DNA of 53,717 bases from an uncultured beta proteobacterium (GCA_903822205.1 CAIJOK010000087.1:1-53717), one strand, 5' to 3'; counted from the stretch's first letter, positions 16,985-27,569 are shown. Numbers and translations: made by a program. Notes: generated by a model not told the origin, from the letters alone.

Positions 16985-17752
16985 GTGAAGCATCCCATCG
17001 GAGTATTTGACAGCGGCGTAGGTGGCTTGAGCATCCTCAGGGCGCTACACGCTGAACTGCCCTGTGAAGACTTTGTCTATGTTGCCGACAGTGCCCATGC
17101 ACCTTATGGCGAGCGCGATCCTGATTTTGTGGTCGAGCGATCACGCCACATCGCCCGTCTCCTGGTTGAAGATCAGCCGTTGCCCGTCAAGGCCCTGGTG
17201 GTTGCCTGTAACACCGCCACAGCCGCCGCCATTCACCTGCTGCGCAGCGACTATCCTGGTCTGCCCATCATCGGTGTCGAGCCAGCCCTCAAGCCCGCGC
17301 TGGCTCTCAGCCAGACAAGGCGCATCGGTGTCATGGCCACACGCGCCACCTTGAACAGTCCCAAATTTTTGGCCTTGCAGCGATCCTTGTCTGACCGGGC
17401 CATCTTTGTCTGTCAGCCCTGTGACGGACTGGCCGATGCCATAGAACGCCATGACACTGCAAAAATAGTGGCACTGTGTGCCGATTACACAGGCGCTATG
17501 GGTGTGTTTGGCCAACAAGCGCATGAGATCGACACCTTGGTATTGGGCTGCACCCATTACCCCTTTGCGGTGGATCATTTAACCCGCCTGTTGGGGCCTG
17601 CGGTGCAGCTTGTCAGCAACGGCACACCCGTGGCCCGTCAAACTCGGCGCGTGTTGCCTCACCTGGCCGCCCCATGCCTAGAGGGGACTGTCACGCTACA
17701 AAGCACTGGCGATCACCTTAGCCTGGTCCAAGCCGCAAAACGGTGGCTGTAA
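16985..17752 (+). CDS. murI: Glutamate racemase MurI
   Basis: 255 residues from GTG at 16985, preceded by GAGGCGAATCG (Shine-Dalgarno GAGG). Makes D-glutamate for peptidoglycan. The N-terminal substrate loop IGVFDSGVGGLS and the two catalytic cysteine motifs are intact: ACNTATAAA (Cys near 75) and LGCTHYPF (Cys near 189). PYGERDPD is also typical. It lies 58 bp after fumarase on the same strand, separated by a short tandem repeat, and may be cotranscribed. Confidence 0.96.
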   Translation: MKHPIGVFDSGVGGLSILRALHAELPCEDFVYVADSAHAPYGERDPDFVVERSRHIARLLVEDQPLPVKALVVACNTATAAAIHLLRSDYPGLPIIGVEPALKPALALSQTRRIGVMATRATLNSPKFLALQRSLSDRAIFVCQPCDGLADAIERHDTAKIVALCADYTGAMGVFGQQAHEIDTLVLGCTHYPFAVDHLTRLLGPAVQLVSNGTPVARQTRRVLPHLAAPCLEGTVTLQSTGDHLSLVQAAKRWL

Positions 17753-17784
17753 CGATGGGTGTAACGATGGGTGTAACGATGGCT
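17749..17784. repeat. 12-bp tandem repeat at the murI 3' end
   Basis: Three copies of GTAACGATGGGT (the last ends CT) start inside the murI stop region. They lie between two convergent genes. Confidence 0.95.
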
Positions 17785-17800
17785 GTAGCGGACCGGAGGG

Positions 17801-18181
17801 TTATTTGGCCAAAGCAACAGGGTAGTTGGGATGTTGTGGATTGACGACCAGTTTTTGCAAACGCGGGTCAACCACCAAATCCATGGCTTCCAGAGGAATC
17901 ACGCCCAACAAAGGCTCATTGCCCAGAACAACAGCCTCCGTTACATAGCTGCGGTTTTCAAAAGCAATTTCGATGGGCGCAATTTTGGGCACTTTGCGCT
18001 GATGGCCATCTGCCAAAGTGACGGTTTGCAGGCTCACTTCGGTCGTGTCAAAACCCAGTTGAACGGCAACCTCTTCGGTGACACACATGAATGTTGCGCC
18101 CGTATCCACCAGGGCATTGACCGTGACAAACTGACGATTGAAAAGGTTGGTTAAACGCACGCTGGCATAAGTCAATCCCAT
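17801..18181 (-). CDS. Single-domain retropepsin-like aspartic protease
   Basis: 126 residues from ATG at 18181, chosen because AGGAG lies 8 nt upstream. The longer frame to 18553 runs through a dispersed repeat (its translation includes MKRSGIRG) and is spurious. The protein has the retropepsin triad-like motif LVDTGATFMCV (D26-T-G) followed by a beta-rich core. A hydrophobic second element, VVLGNEPLLGVIPLEAMDLVVD, matches the LLG-x-x-x-L-x-x-M pattern of clan AA single-domain proteases that act as dimers. No signal peptide or anchor is visible, so it is probably cytosolic. Its substrate is unknown. It is convergent with murI. Confidence 0.82.
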   Translation of the reverse strand: MGLTYASVRLTNLFNRQFVTVNALVDTGATFMCVTEEVAVQLGFDTTEVSLQTVTLADGHQRKVPKIAPIEIAFENRSYVTEAVVLGNEPLLGVIPLEAMDLVVDPRLQKLVVNPQHPNYPVALAK

Positions 18182-18265
18182 GAGGATCTCCTGTCGGCAG
18201 TTGATAGGCACTGAGAATTTTAGGGACACCAGCTTTGACGCTATCCCGATTTGGGTGTACGCTGA

Positions 18266-18328
18266 AAAAAATAAATAACTTACATGATAAGTACAAAAAA
18301 CATAGCGAACTATGCTGTACTGGTAAGC
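18266..18328 (-). repeat. AT-rich dispersed intergenic element, member 4
   Basis: Minus strand: GCTTACCAGTACAGCATAGT then TCGCTATGTTTTTTGTACTT and ATCATGTAAGTTATTTATTT. Strong match to members 2 and 3 (GCTTA-CA, GCATA, GCTAT, TATCATGTA-GT, TTTATTT). It points toward the retropepsin gene, about 85 bp from its ATG. Confidence 0.82.
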
Positions 18329-18426
18329 AGTGTAGCCTATTTTATGTAATTTTTGATGTATAAAAATTATTGTAAATTGATCATCCAGCCCCATCCCAGC
18401 GCAAAGAGCGTGGGAACGCGACACAC

Positions 18427-18457
18427 CCCGTATTCCGCTTCGCTTCATACGGGCTAC
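18427..18457 (-). repeat. GTAGCCCGTATGAAG-type REP-like repeat, copy 1
   Basis: Minus strand reads GTAGCCCGTATGAAGCGAAG then CGGAATACGGG. It differs from 52970-53000 at one base over 31. When translated, this repeat gives the well-known artefact MKRSGIRG. Only one arm is evident here. Confidence 0.88.
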
Positions 18458-18573
18458 CGGCTCGTGGTTTTGCGTCAGTTGCATATAAACAAATAGAAAA
18501 TCTGTCGTTGGCCAGGCCGGTATTGTGGGCACAATTGCCAGCTTATGCAGCATCCATTGTCCTTGTTTGTCCC

Positions 18574-19572
18574 ATGAAATTGAACTTAAAAACCGCTCTG
18601 ATGCTTGTCAGCACTGCATTGGTAGCTACACAATCAATAGCGTCGTCCGCTTTGCTGAATGCCTCTTACGACGTGTCGCGCGAGTTTTACAAAGAGTACA
18701 ACGCGGCTTTTGTCGCACACTACAAACAAACCACCGGTCAGGATGTCAGGGTCGATCAATCGCATGGCGGCTCAAGCGCCCAAGCGCGTGCCGTCAACGA
18801 TGGGCTGGAAGCCGATGTGGTGACCATGAACACCACCTCAGATGTTGAATTTTTGGCCGATGCCGGCATCGTGGCCAAAGACTGGGCCAAGCGTTTTCCG
18901 GACAACGCCGCCCCCACCACATCGACCATGCTGTTTTTAACCCGCACGGGCAACCCCAAAAACATCAAGGACTGGCGTGACCTGACGCGCCCTGATGTGC
19001 AGGTGATCGTGGTCAATCCAAAGACCGGTGGCAATGGTCGCATGGCCTATCTGGCGGCGTGGGGCTATGTGCGTAAGACCGGCGGCAGCGATGCCGATGC
19101 GGCTGAGTTTGTCCGCAAACTGTACAAAAACGTCCCCATTCTGGCCAAAGGCGGTCGCGATGCCACCACCATCTTTATCCAGCGCAACATTGGCGATGTG
19201 CTGATCACCTTTGAGTCCGAGGTGGTGTCCGTGCAGCGCGAATTTGGCGCAGGACGGGTGTCAGCGGTTCATCCGTCCGTCAGCATCCTTGCTGAAAACC
19301 CTGTTGCGGTCGTGGAGCGCACGATCGCCAAAAAAGGATCAGGCGCACTGGCCCGCGCTTACCTGGACTACCTTTACTCTGACACCGCCCAAGAAATCGC
19401 CGCCAAGCACGGTCTGCGCCCACGGTCACAGACGGTGCTTAAAAAGTACGCAAGCACTTTGTCGCCTATCCAACTGTTTACCGTGAGCGAATTTTTTGGG
19501 TCGCTCTCGCAGGCCCAAAAGGTTCACTTCAACGATGGTGGCCTTTTTGACCAGCTTTACACGGTCAAATAA
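18574..19572 (+). CDS. sbp: Sulfate-binding periplasmic protein
   Basis: 332 residues from ATG at 18574 (MKLNLKTALMLVST), giving a Sec signal peptide of about 25 residues; an upstream in-frame codon at 18508 would bury it. Periplasmic receptor of the sulfate/thiosulfate ABC importer. Typical Sbp segments include LLNASYDVSREFYKEYN, DQSHGGSSAQARAV (oxyanion binding), DVVTMNTTSDVEFL and GGNGRMAYLAAWG. It is followed by cysT, cysW and cysA on the same strand, completing the transporter. Confidence 0.95.
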   Translation: MKLNLKTALMLVSTALVATQSIASSALLNASYDVSREFYKEYNAAFVAHYKQTTGQDVRVDQSHGGSSAQARAVNDGLEADVVTMNTTSDVEFLADAGIVAKDWAKRFPDNAAPTTSTMLFLTRTGNPKNIKDWRDLTRPDVQVIVVNPKTGGNGRMAYLAAWGYVRKTGGSDADAAEFVRKLYKNVPILAKGGRDATTIFIQRNIGDVLITFESEVVSVQREFGAGRVSAVHPSVSILAENPVAVVERTIAKKGSGALARAYLDYLYSDTAQEIAAKHGLRPRSQTVLKKYASTLSPIQLFTVSEFFGSLSQAQKVHFNDGGLFDQLYTVK

Positions 19573-19610
19573 GTCGTGAGATTTGTGATTATTGCGAGAT
19601 CAGCCCTGTG

Positions 19611-20483
19611 ATGACTGCCCCCGCAGCAAAGACAGCACCCTCTGTCCGGCCCAGACGTACGTCGCGGCGCAGCCTGCCGGGCTTTCACCTGACACTGGGC
19701 TACACCCTGTTTTATCTGGCGCTGATCGTTCTGATCCCGCTGTCCAGTTTGCTGTTCAAGACCTGCACCCTCAGCCTGGACCAGCTTTGGACGGCCATTG
19801 CCAGTCCGCGTGTGCTGGCCTCTTACCGGCTGACCTTTGGCGTGTCGCTGCTGGCCGCTTTGGTCAATGGCGTGATCGGCCTGCTGCTGGCGTGGGTGCT
19901 GGTTCGCTATAACTTTTTGGGCAAAAAGTTCATTGATGCCCTGGTCGATCTGCCGTTTGCCTTGCCAACAGCGGTGGCGGGCATTGCACTCACCGCACTG
20001 CTAGCCAGCAATGGCTGGGTGGGACAGTGGTTTGCGCCCTACGGCATTGCGCTGGCCTTTAACCCCAAAGGCATCTTGATCGCGCTCATCTTTATTGGTT
20101 TGCCGTTTGTGGTGCGGACGGTGCAGCCTGTCTTGGCAGACTTTGAGGCCGAACAAGAAGAGGCCGCCGTTTGCCTGGGGGCCAGTCGCTGGCAAACCTT
20201 TTGGCATGTGATCTTGCCTGCGCTGATGCCCGCGCTGCTGACGGGGTTTTCCATGGCGTTTGCTCGTGCGGTGGGTGAATATGGGTCGGTCATCTTTATC
20301 GCGGGCAACATGCCCATGGTGTCCGAGATCACCCCGCTCATCATCATCGGCAAGCTTGAGCAATACGACTATGCGGGTGCCACGGCTGTGGCCACGGTCA
20401 TGCTGGTCATCTCGTTTGCCTTGCTGTTGGTCATCAACGCGCTGCAAAGCTGGCAACGTCGGCGTTTGGGCGGCAGATCATGA
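19611..20483 (+). CDS. cysT: Sulfate ABC transporter permease CysT
   Basis: 290 residues from ATG at 19611; a GTG codon directly before it (19608) is an alternative. One of the two inner-membrane subunits of the sulfate/thiosulfate importer. Several transmembrane helices precede the cytoplasmic EAA loop that docks CysA ([20 protein letters not shown], 20150-20210). [16 protein letters not shown] and the [13 protein letters not shown] segment are typical of CysT/CysU. The stop overlaps the cysW start (ATGA), indicating translational coupling. Confidence 0.95.
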   Translation: MTAPAAKTAPSVRPRRTSRRSLPGFHLTLGYTLFYLALIVLIPLSSLLFKTCTLSLDQLWTAIASPRVLASYRLTFGVSLLAALVNGVIGLLLAWVLVRYNFLGKKFIDALVDLPFALPTAVAGIALTALLASNGWVGQWFAPYGIALAFNPKGILIALIFIGLPFVVRTVQPVLADFEAEQEEAAVCLGASRWQTFWHVILPALMPALLTGFSMAFARAVGEYGSVIFIAGNMPMVSEITPLIIIGKLEQYDYAGATAVATVMLVISFALLLVINALQSWQRRRLGGRS

Positions 20484-21370
20484 GCACTTTACGCGTGGCC
20501 CGTCGTTCGGGCATCACAGAGCATTCTGCTGTCAGGCAAACGCTGATCGCTGTGGCGCTGGGCTTTGTGTTTTTGTTTTTGCTCTTGCCGCTTGCAGCCG
20601 TGTTTACCGAGGCCTTGCGCCAAGGCCTGCCTGCCGCAATGGCTGCTTTGCGTGAGCCTGATGCCTGGAGCGCCATCCGCCTGACCTTGATCACCGCTGC
20701 AGTGGCCGTGCCCTTGAACCTGGTGTTTGGGGTGTCCGCCGCCTGGGCGATCGCCAAGTATGAGTTTGGCGGCAAGGCCCTGCTGACCACACTGGTCGAT
20801 CTGCCTTTTTCGGTGTCGCCCGTGGTGGCTGGTTTGATCTATGTGTTGATGTTTGGCGCTCAGGGCTTTATCGGGCCATGGCTGGCCGATCACGATATCC
20901 ACATTGTTTTTGCTGTGCCAGGCATTATTCTGGCCACGGTGTTTGTCACTTTTCCTTTCATTGCCCGAGAGTTGATCCCGCTGATGCAAGCGCAGGGCAC
21001 CGAAGAAGAGCAAGCCGCAACCGTGCTGGGGGCCACCGGCTGGCAAACCTTTTGGCATGTGACACTGCCCAATATCAAATGGGGGCTGGTCTATGGGGTC
21101 ATCTTGTGCAACGCCCGCGCCATGGGCGAGTTTGGTGCCGTGTCCGTGGTATCTGGCCATATCCGTGGGCAAACCAACACATTGCCGCTGCATGTTGAGA
21201 TTTTGTACAACGAATACCAGTCGGTCGCGGCCTTTGCCGTTGCATCGCTGCTGGCCCTGTTGGCCCTGGTCACCTTGTTGGTCAAGGCTGTCGTTGAATG
21301 GCGATTTGAACGCGACTTGCAAGACAGCAACAGCCTGTTGCCACCATCGCCATCGCGTTTGTCCAGATAG
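20480..21370 (+). CDS. cysW: Sulfate ABC transporter permease CysW
   Basis: 296 residues, paralogue of CysT and its membrane partner. It shows [18 protein letters not shown], the CysA-docking loop [24 protein letters not shown], and [32 protein letters not shown] in pieces typical of CysW. ATG overlaps the cysT stop. A 32-bp gap separates it from cysA. Confidence 0.95.
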   Translation: MSTLRVARRSGITEHSAVRQTLIAVALGFVFLFLLLPLAAVFTEALRQGLPAAMAALREPDAWSAIRLTLITAAVAVPLNLVFGVSAAWAIAKYEFGGKALLTTLVDLPFSVSPVVAGLIYVLMFGAQGFIGPWLADHDIHIVFAVPGIILATVFVTFPFIARELIPLMQAQGTEEEQAATVLGATGWQTFWHVTLPNIKWGLVYGVILCNARAMGEFGAVSVVSGHIRGQTNTLPLHVEILYNEYQSVAAFAVASLLALLALVTLLVKAVVEWRFERDLQDSNSLLPPSPSRLSR

Positions 21371-21402
21371 TCGTTGTATCACGTTCATTTTGCAGCCCCA
21401 CC

Positions 21403-22530
21403 ATGAGTCTTCAAATCAGCCATATCAGCAAAAACTTTGGCAGCTTTCATGCCTTGCAGGATGTCAGTGTGGACATCGAGTCGGGCGAGTTGGTCGCCCT
21501 GTTGGGGCCGTCAGGCTGCGGCAAAACCACCTTGCTGCGCATCATTGCCGGGCTTGAGACTGCGGATGCCGGCAACATTGTGTGCGACGGCAAAGACACC
21601 ACCCATGAACACGTGCGAGATCGCCGTGTGGGCTTTGTCTTTCAGCACTATGCCCTGTTCAGGCACATGAGCGTGTTTGACAACGTGGCTTTTGGCCTGC
21701 GAATGAAGCCTCGCGCCCTGCGCCCATCGGCTGCCGTCATCCGCCAAAAAGTCCATGATTTACTGAGTTTGGTGCAGCTTGACTGGCTGGCGGATCAGTA
21801 TCCGGCACAGTTGTCGGGCGGACAGCGCCAGCGCATTGCTCTGGCACGTGCGTTGGCGGTCGAGCCTCAAATGCTGTTGTTGGACGAGCCTTTTGGTGCC
21901 CTGGATGCCAAGGTTCGCAAAGAGCTGCGACGTTGGCTGCGCCGCCTGCACGATGACCTGCACGTCACCAGCATTTTTGTCACCCATGATCAAGAAGAGG
22001 CCCTTGAAGTGGCCGACCGCGTGGTGCTGATGAATGCCGGTCAGGTTGCGCAAATTGGCACACCGCAGGACGTGTGGGACCACCCCGCCAGTCCTTTTGT
22101 CTATGGTTTTTTAGGCGATGTCAATTTGTTTCATGGCCGCGCCCACGCCGGAGAAATGCTCATCGGTGCGGCACACCACGGGGTGCGGCTGGCCACGCCA
22201 GAGCACAGTCTGGTACATGACCAAAAAGCCTGTGCCTACGTCAGGCCGCATGATCTGGACGTTCAGCGTTACACCGCATCGCCCACGGTGGGCAATGCAG
22301 CCGGCAGCACAGACCAGCCTGGCGGCATCATCGCCACCCTTACCCGCGCTGTACCGGCCGGGCCCATCGTTCGGCTGGAGCTTCAAGCGCTTGACCCCCT
22401 GGCCACCGACGGTGGGCAGCTTATCGAAGCCCATATCTCGGCCCAGCTTTACCGTGACCAAGCCTTTGCCATTGGAGAAACCTTGCTGCTCACACCGCAC
22501 AAGGCACGGGTTTTTGTGGGGCAGGGATAA
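21403..22530 (+). CDS. cysA: Sulfate/thiosulfate import ATP-binding protein CysA
   Basis: 375 residues. ATPase of the sulfate importer. Walker [10 protein letters not shown] (35-43), Q-loop [11 protein letters not shown], signature LSGGQRQR (about 136) and Walker [12 protein letters not shown] (about 157) are all intact, followed by the H-loop [10 protein letters not shown]-terminal regulatory TOBE-like domain (about 240-375) contains [11 protein letters not shown], usual in CysA. It is the last gene of the sbp-cysTWA cluster and converges on ppx. Confidence 0.96.
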   Translation: MSLQISHISKNFGSFHALQDVSVDIESGELVALLGPSGCGKTTLLRIIAGLETADAGNIVCDGKDTTHEHVRDRRVGFVFQHYALFRHMSVFDNVAFGLRMKPRALRPSAAVIRQKVHDLLSLVQLDWLADQYPAQLSGGQRQRIALARALAVEPQMLLLDEPFGALDAKVRKELRRWLRRLHDDLHVTSIFVTHDQEEALEVADRVVLMNAGQVAQIGTPQDVWDHPASPFVYGFLGDVNLFHGRAHAGEMLIGAAHHGVRLATPEHSLVHDQKACAYVRPHDLDVQRYTASPTVGNAAGSTDQPGGIIATLTRAVPAGPIVRLELQALDPLATDGGQLIEAHISAQLYRDQAFAIGETLLLTPHKARVFVGQG

Positions 22531-22589
22531 GCTGGGCATGATGGGCAGCGTGATTGGGACAATCGCTCAAAACATGGTGAGCGGCGCGT

Positions 22590-23531
22590 TTATGGCAGTC
22601 GGTGACCGCCCTCAAAGCGCCCTGAAATATCCAGCAACAACCCGTGTCGCAGCCCGCCTGTCGCCAGAACAAGCTGCCTGATGTCCAGCACATCAAACAA
22701 GGCACACAAAATACTCAAACCCCCGCCGATGATGGCTTTGCGGTCTTCACGCATGCCGGCCAGATGCAGCGAATGTGTGCTTTGTGCCTTGAGCAGTTGA
22801 GCTTTTAACCAGTCTAGCCCCGTGCGATCAACCGCCCCCGCAGGCCAGCCGGCCTCAGCCAGCACATCAGACACGGCGCTGACCGTTCCTGCCGAGCCAT
22901 ATGCCGTGTTCCACGCGGGCGATCGGTAAGCGCTTTGCACCTGGGCCAGCACAGCGCGAGCTGCGGCCTCGGCTGCGTCAAAGGACGTTTGTACAAACCG
23001 CTGGTCTGCAAAAAACTGCATGGACCACGAAATGCTGCCCACATGGCAAGAGTCCATGACCTCAGGCACTGCGCCCTGGCCCAAGATCAGCTCGGTTGAA
23101 CGCCCGCCGATATCGATCACCAGACGACGCTCAAGGCTGTGGGGCAGGGCCTGTGCCACCCCTTGATAAATCAGACGGGCCTCTTCTGTGCCAGAGATCA
23201 CGTGAATGGGAAACCCCAAAATTTTGGCCCCGTGCCCCAAAAAATCATCGCGATTGCAGGCTTCGCGCAGGGTTTGGGTAGCGACAGCCAGGACGTTGGA
23301 GCCATCAAATCCCACCAGACGCTGACCAAAACGCGCCAAGCAGTCCCAGCCACGCTGCATGGCATCCATTGTGAGATGGCCGTTGTGGTCAATCCCACCC
23401 CCTAAACGAACGGTTTCCTTTAAGTATTCGGTGCGTTCAAACCGCCCGTTGTCATAGACCCCCAGCTCAAGCCGAAAGCTGTTGGAGCCTAAATCAACAG
23501 CCGCTATGCGTCGTTCATGGGGTTGGGTCAT
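22590..23531 (-). CDS. ppx: Ppx/GppA-family phosphatase, short form
   Basis: 313 residues. Family members hydrolyse polyphosphate or pppGpp. The actin-like ATPase-fold motifs are present: AAVDLGSNSFRLELG (phosphate 1), GTEEARLIYQG, and DIGGRSTELILG (phosphate 2, with Arg where Gly is more usual), then GSAGTVSAVSDVLAE and ATGGLRHGLLLD. The length corresponds to the two catalytic subdomains only, without the C-terminal HD-like domain of ~500-residue forms, so exopolyphosphatase versus pppGpp hydrolase cannot be decided. Directly upstream lies AT-rich element member 5. Confidence 0.88.
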   Translation of the reverse strand: MTQPHERRIAAVDLGSNSFRLELGVYDNGRFERTEYLKETVRLGGGIDHNGHLTMDAMQRGWDCLARFGQRLVGFDGSNVLAVATQTLREACNRDDFLGHGAKILGFPIHVISGTEEARLIYQGVAQALPHSLERRLVIDIGGRSTELILGQGAVPEVMDSCHVGSISWSMQFFADQRFVQTSFDAAEAAARAVLAQVQSAYRSPAWNTAYGSAGTVSAVSDVLAEAGWPAGAVDRTGLDWLKAQLLKAQSTHSLHLAGMREDRKAIIGGGLSILCALFDVLDIRQLVLATGGLRHGLLLDISGRFEGGHRLP

Positions 23532-23557
23532 GATGGGTTTTTGATGTGAGAAATTTG

Positions 23558-23620
23558 AAAATAAAAAGTTAACTACGTGATAAAATCAAAAACAATAGCA
23601 GTCTGTGCAACAAAGACGTG
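23558..23620 (-). repeat. AT-rich dispersed intergenic element, member 5
   Basis: Minus strand: GTTGCACAGACTGCTATTGT then TTTTGATTTTATCACGTAGT and TAACTTTTTATTTTC. It aligns with member 2 over GTGCA-ACAG-GCTAT, TATCA-GTA-GTAA and TTTATTTT; its 5' part is more diverged. It points at ppx and ends about 27 bp before the ATG. Confidence 0.65.
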
Positions 23621-23684
23621 CATTAGCACCCACATGCAATCAAACATAATGTAGTTAATTTATAAAATATAGAGTTTCTAACGC

Positions 23685-24401
23685 TCACCCCTGTTCCACA
23701 AGGTAGGTCAAAACCTTGTCCATGAGACGGTTGATGGCGGCGTATGAAGCAAGGGGCACGGCACGCAGTGCCTGCTCGGTCTGAACATGGGGCTGTGGCA
23801 AACGCAATTCGTCAGCACAGTGGCAAATCAGGGCCAAAGCGCTGGTGGGGGTGGTCTCCAGATGAAATTGCAATCCCATCACCCGTGTGCCCACCTGAAA
23901 AGCCTGGTTGGGACAGACCGCACTGCAAGCCAGCGCCCTGGCCCCGGGGGGCAGGTCAAATGTCTCGCCGTGCCACTGAAAGACCGTGGTACAGGCCTCA
24001 AAGGCAAAGGTATCCGCATCCGCAGAAGGCGCAATGCCAAACACCGGATGCCAGCCGATCTCTTTGGCCACAGCCGGATACACCCGGGCCCCCAGCGAGC
24101 TGGCAATCAATTGGGCACCCAGGCAAATCCCTAGCACGGCCTTGTCCATGGCCATTGCGTCAGCCAAAAATCGCTTTTCGTCTTTTAACCATGCCAATGG
24201 GGCCTCGTCGTTGACGCTCATCGGCCCCCCCAAGGCGATGACAAGGTCAATGCCAGACAGATCAGGCCATGGATGCCCTTGGTACCCTTGGGGTGTTTCA
24301 AACAAGCGCGTCGTGGTGATGCAGGCAGACTGTTGTTGCAGCCACAAAGCCATACTGCCCAAACCCTCAAAGGGGACGTGTTGCAAGACGTGAACGTGCA
24401 T
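23685..24401 (-). CDS. Class I glutamine amidotransferase-like protein
   Basis: 238 residues of the GMP-synthase/YfeJ-like GATase group. VIALGGPMSVND forms the oxyanion region, GICLGAQLIA carries the nucleophile (C93), and GLQFHLE supplies the catalytic His-x-Glu. The GCL-type elbow and triad are complete, so it should hydrolyse glutamine or a glutamyl compound. No synthetase domain is fused, and the adjacent mreD gene (same strand, 12 bp upstream) gives no biosynthetic hint. Members of this stand-alone group are mostly of unknown role. Confidence 0.85.
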   Translation of the reverse strand: MHVHVLQHVPFEGLGSMALWLQQQSACITTTRLFETPQGYQGHPWPDLSGIDLVIALGGPMSVNDEAPLAWLKDEKRFLADAMAMDKAVLGICLGAQLIASSLGARVYPAVAKEIGWHPVFGIAPSADADTFAFEACTTVFQWHGETFDLPPGARALACSAVCPNQAFQVGTRVMGLQFHLETTPTSALALICHCADELRLPQPHVQTEQALRAVPLASYAAINRLMDKVLTYLVEQG

Positions 24402-24413
24402 GGTGGGTTCTCG

Positions 24414-24944
24414 CTATAGGGGCCGGTGGGCATCGGGGTCAGGAGCGCGCTTTTGAGGCAGCAACAACAGCACACTGACGACCGGCCACATGAGGGCCTC
24501 CAGTATCGGAGAAAAACACAGGGTCCAGTCCGGCCAACCATGACCGGCCATCAGTCGTACCAAACAGGTCAGCGCATGCGCCGCAACAAACAACAACAGC
24601 ACTTGGGCAGCCTGCAGAGGCATGCTAAACCATAGCAATCTGCGGTGAATGGCCATGGCCATAAAGCTCAGGGCCGAGTAGGCCATGGCGTGTTGCCCCA
24701 GCAAAGTGCTTTGGTGAACATCCAGCACAAGCCCCAGCGTAAACGCCACCGTCATCCCAATGATGCGCGGCTGGTGAACCGTCCAGAACACCAACACCAG
24801 GGCGACCAAGTCAGGCAGCCAGGCGGCGCGTACACCCAAACTCATGTTTTGCAACAGGGTGATGCCCAGTGCCGCCACCAGGCTACTCCAGATAAACAGG
24901 GGGTTGGCCGGCAGTAGCAACTGCTGACCTGGGCGCATGATCAT
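24414..24944 (-). CDS. mreD: Rod shape-determining protein MreD
   Basis: 176 residues from ATG at 24944, chosen because it overlaps the mreC stop (ATGA). The longer frame to 25070 runs through mreC coding sequence. Polytopic inner-membrane protein of the elongasome, about five to six hydrophobic helices, with LLLPANPLFIWSSL and LGLVLDVHQSTLLGQHAMAY typical of MreD. Third gene of mreB-mreC-mreD. Confidence 0.92.
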   Translation of the reverse strand: MIMRPGQQLLLPANPLFIWSSLVAALGITLLQNMSLGVRAAWLPDLVALVLVFWTVHQPRIIGMTVAFTLGLVLDVHQSTLLGQHAMAYSALSFMAMAIHRRLLWFSMPLQAAQVLLLFVAAHALTCLVRLMAGHGWPDWTLCFSPILEALMWPVVSVLLLLPQKRAPDPDAHRPL

Positions 24945-25861
24945 GATTTTTTGCCTTTGACGGGCTTGTCGGCTGCGGGTGGGGGCGTGGGCCGGGCGCT
25001 GATGTAGCCCGCCAAGGGCCGCATGATCAGAACATGCAGGCTGCCTGACACCAGCGCCAGGGGCTTGCAACTGATGCGGGCAAACGCTGCATCAGCACGG
25101 CGGTCGATTTTGTCCACTTTGGCAACAGGCAGTCCGGGGGGATAGACACCATCGACACCGCTGGTTGTCAGCAGGTCGCCAGACTTCATGTCAACATTGG
25201 CATCCATAAAGCGAAGTTCAAGCGCTCCGTGGCGCGATGAGGCATCACCAAAGGCAATGCCTCTGGTGCCCGTACGGCTGTTTTGTACCGGTGTGGCCTG
25301 GTCGCGATCGGTCACCAAGGTCACCTCGCTGACCATGGGGTAGACCCGGGTGATTTGACCCAAAACACCGGTCTCGTCCAACACGGGTGAGCCGGCTTCA
25401 ACGGCGGCCAATGTGCCTTTGTCGATGATGACTTTACGAGAGTAGGGGTCTGCAGCATCGTACAAAACCTGCGCCGACAGGGCAGGCAAATTGACCCTTT
25501 GGCGCAGATCGAGCAGGGCACGCAGGCGCGAATTTTCCAGGGTAAGCTGTTCAACCTGCAAGGCACGCTGTGACTGCAAGCCCAACTGGTAACGTGCTGC
25601 GGCTTCGCTGGCACGCGTTGTGTTCAGGGTTTCAAACTGGCTTGCCAGGCGATGCACCCAGCCCACAGGGCGCAGCAGCAGCCACTGCACGGGGTACAGC
25701 GCAGTGGCCACGACCGAACGCACTGGCAACATCATGTGAAAGCGGGTGTCAGCCACCATCAAAAAAATGGCCAAAGTGCTAAAAACCATCAGTTTGGACA
25801 GTGCTGACGGCCCCTGCCTAAAAAACGGCGGGGGAGGGCTGTCCAGCGTACCGAGCGGCAT
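24941..25861 (-). CDS. mreC: Rod shape-determining protein MreC
   Basis: 306 residues. Bitopic protein linking cytoplasmic MreB to periplasmic wall enzymes. A short Pro-rich N-terminus (SPPPPFFRQGPSALSKL) precedes one membrane helix (about 25-45). A coiled coil at about 75-105 (LQVEQLTLENSRLRALLDL) and the beta-barrel core (VIIDKGTLAAVEAGSPVLDETGVLG, LTTSGVDGVYPPGLPVAKV) follow. It lies 16 bp after mreB. Confidence 0.95.
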   Translation of the reverse strand: MPLGTLDSPPPPFFRQGPSALSKLMVFSTLAIFLMVADTRFHMMLPVRSVVATALYPVQWLLLRPVGWVHRLASQFETLNTTRASEAAARYQLGLQSQRALQVEQLTLENSRLRALLDLRQRVNLPALSAQVLYDAADPYSRKVIIDKGTLAAVEAGSPVLDETGVLGQITRVYPMVSEVTLVTDRDQATPVQNSRTGTRGIAFGDASSRHGALELRFMDANVDMKSGDLLTTSGVDGVYPPGLPVAKVDKIDRRADAAFARISCKPLALVSGSLHVLIMRPLAGYISARPTPPPAADKPVKGKKS

Positions 25862-25877
25862 CGCGGACTTTCGGTGA

Positions 25878-27098
<1,221 letters not shown>

Positions 27099-27123
27099 TT
27101 ACATCTTGTTTCGATTGAAATTT

Positions 27124-27423
27124 ATGCCTTTGACTGCTCTTGATCTGGATCGCCTTGCAACCCTGTCTCGTCTGGCCTTGACACCTGGCGAGCGCGACAC
27201 GATGTGTGTGCAACTCAATGATTTCTTTGGTATGGTTGAGCAAATTCAGGCCATTGACACCTGCGGTGTCGTGCCGCTGTCTCACCCGGTTGACGTACAA
27301 GGCGACATCGCTTTGCGCTTGCGATGCGATCTGGTGACAGAGACCGATCAGCGACAGGCCAACCAGCGCAACGCCCCAGCCTTGGAGAACGGTTTGTTTC
27401 TGGTGCCTAAAGTGATTGAATAA
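27124..27423 (+). CDS. gatC: Asp-tRNA(Asn)/Glu-tRNA(Gln) amidotransferase subunit C
   Basis: 99 residues from ATG at 27124 ([19 protein letters not shown]); an earlier ATG at 27082 adds a leader unlike the family. GatC stabilises GatA and bridges it to GatB. The helical N-terminus [14 protein letters not shown] and the ending [17 protein letters not shown] are typical. Divergent from mreB, as in many Burkholderiales. gatA follows after 146 bp of AT-rich spacer. Confidence 0.93.
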   Translation: MPLTALDLDRLATLSRLALTPGERDTMCVQLNDFFGMVEQIQAIDTCGVVPLSHPVDVQGDIALRLRCDLVTETDQRQANQRNAPALENGLFLVPKVIE

Positions 27424-27569
27424 TGTATTGATATAGCTATAAATAATACTGCGCGCATAACAGTATGATGCAATGATGCAATGATGCAATATCAATATAA
27501 GTTGTAATATAAAGAATCAATGCAGTATTCAGCAATAACAACAATCGTTGTCCCCAGATAATTTTGACC
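27424..27569. other. AT-rich spacer between gatC and gatA with 8-bp repeats
   Basis: Unusually long and AT-rich for an operon gap. It contains ATACTGCGCGCATAACAGTAT, an imperfect palindrome, and three head-to-tail copies of ATGATGCA (27465-27488). It could be a very degenerate member of the AT-rich element family, but I could not align it convincingly. Confidence 0.6.

Larger units (their letters stand above)
18182..18573. other. Intergenic region between the retropepsin gene and sbp
   Basis: This ~390-bp divergent spacer carries AT-rich element member 4 (pointing at the retropepsin gene) and one arm of the GTAGCCCG palindromic repeat. It should contain promoters for both flanking genes. I could not identify -35/-10 pairs or a CysB site with confidence. 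Confidence 0.6.

Noticed and set aside
18182-18553. N-terminal extension of the retropepsin-like gene to 18553
   Set aside because: It translates through a dispersed REP-like repeat (MKRSGIRG) and an AT-rich element. The ATG at 18181 has a good AGGAG ribosome-binding site.
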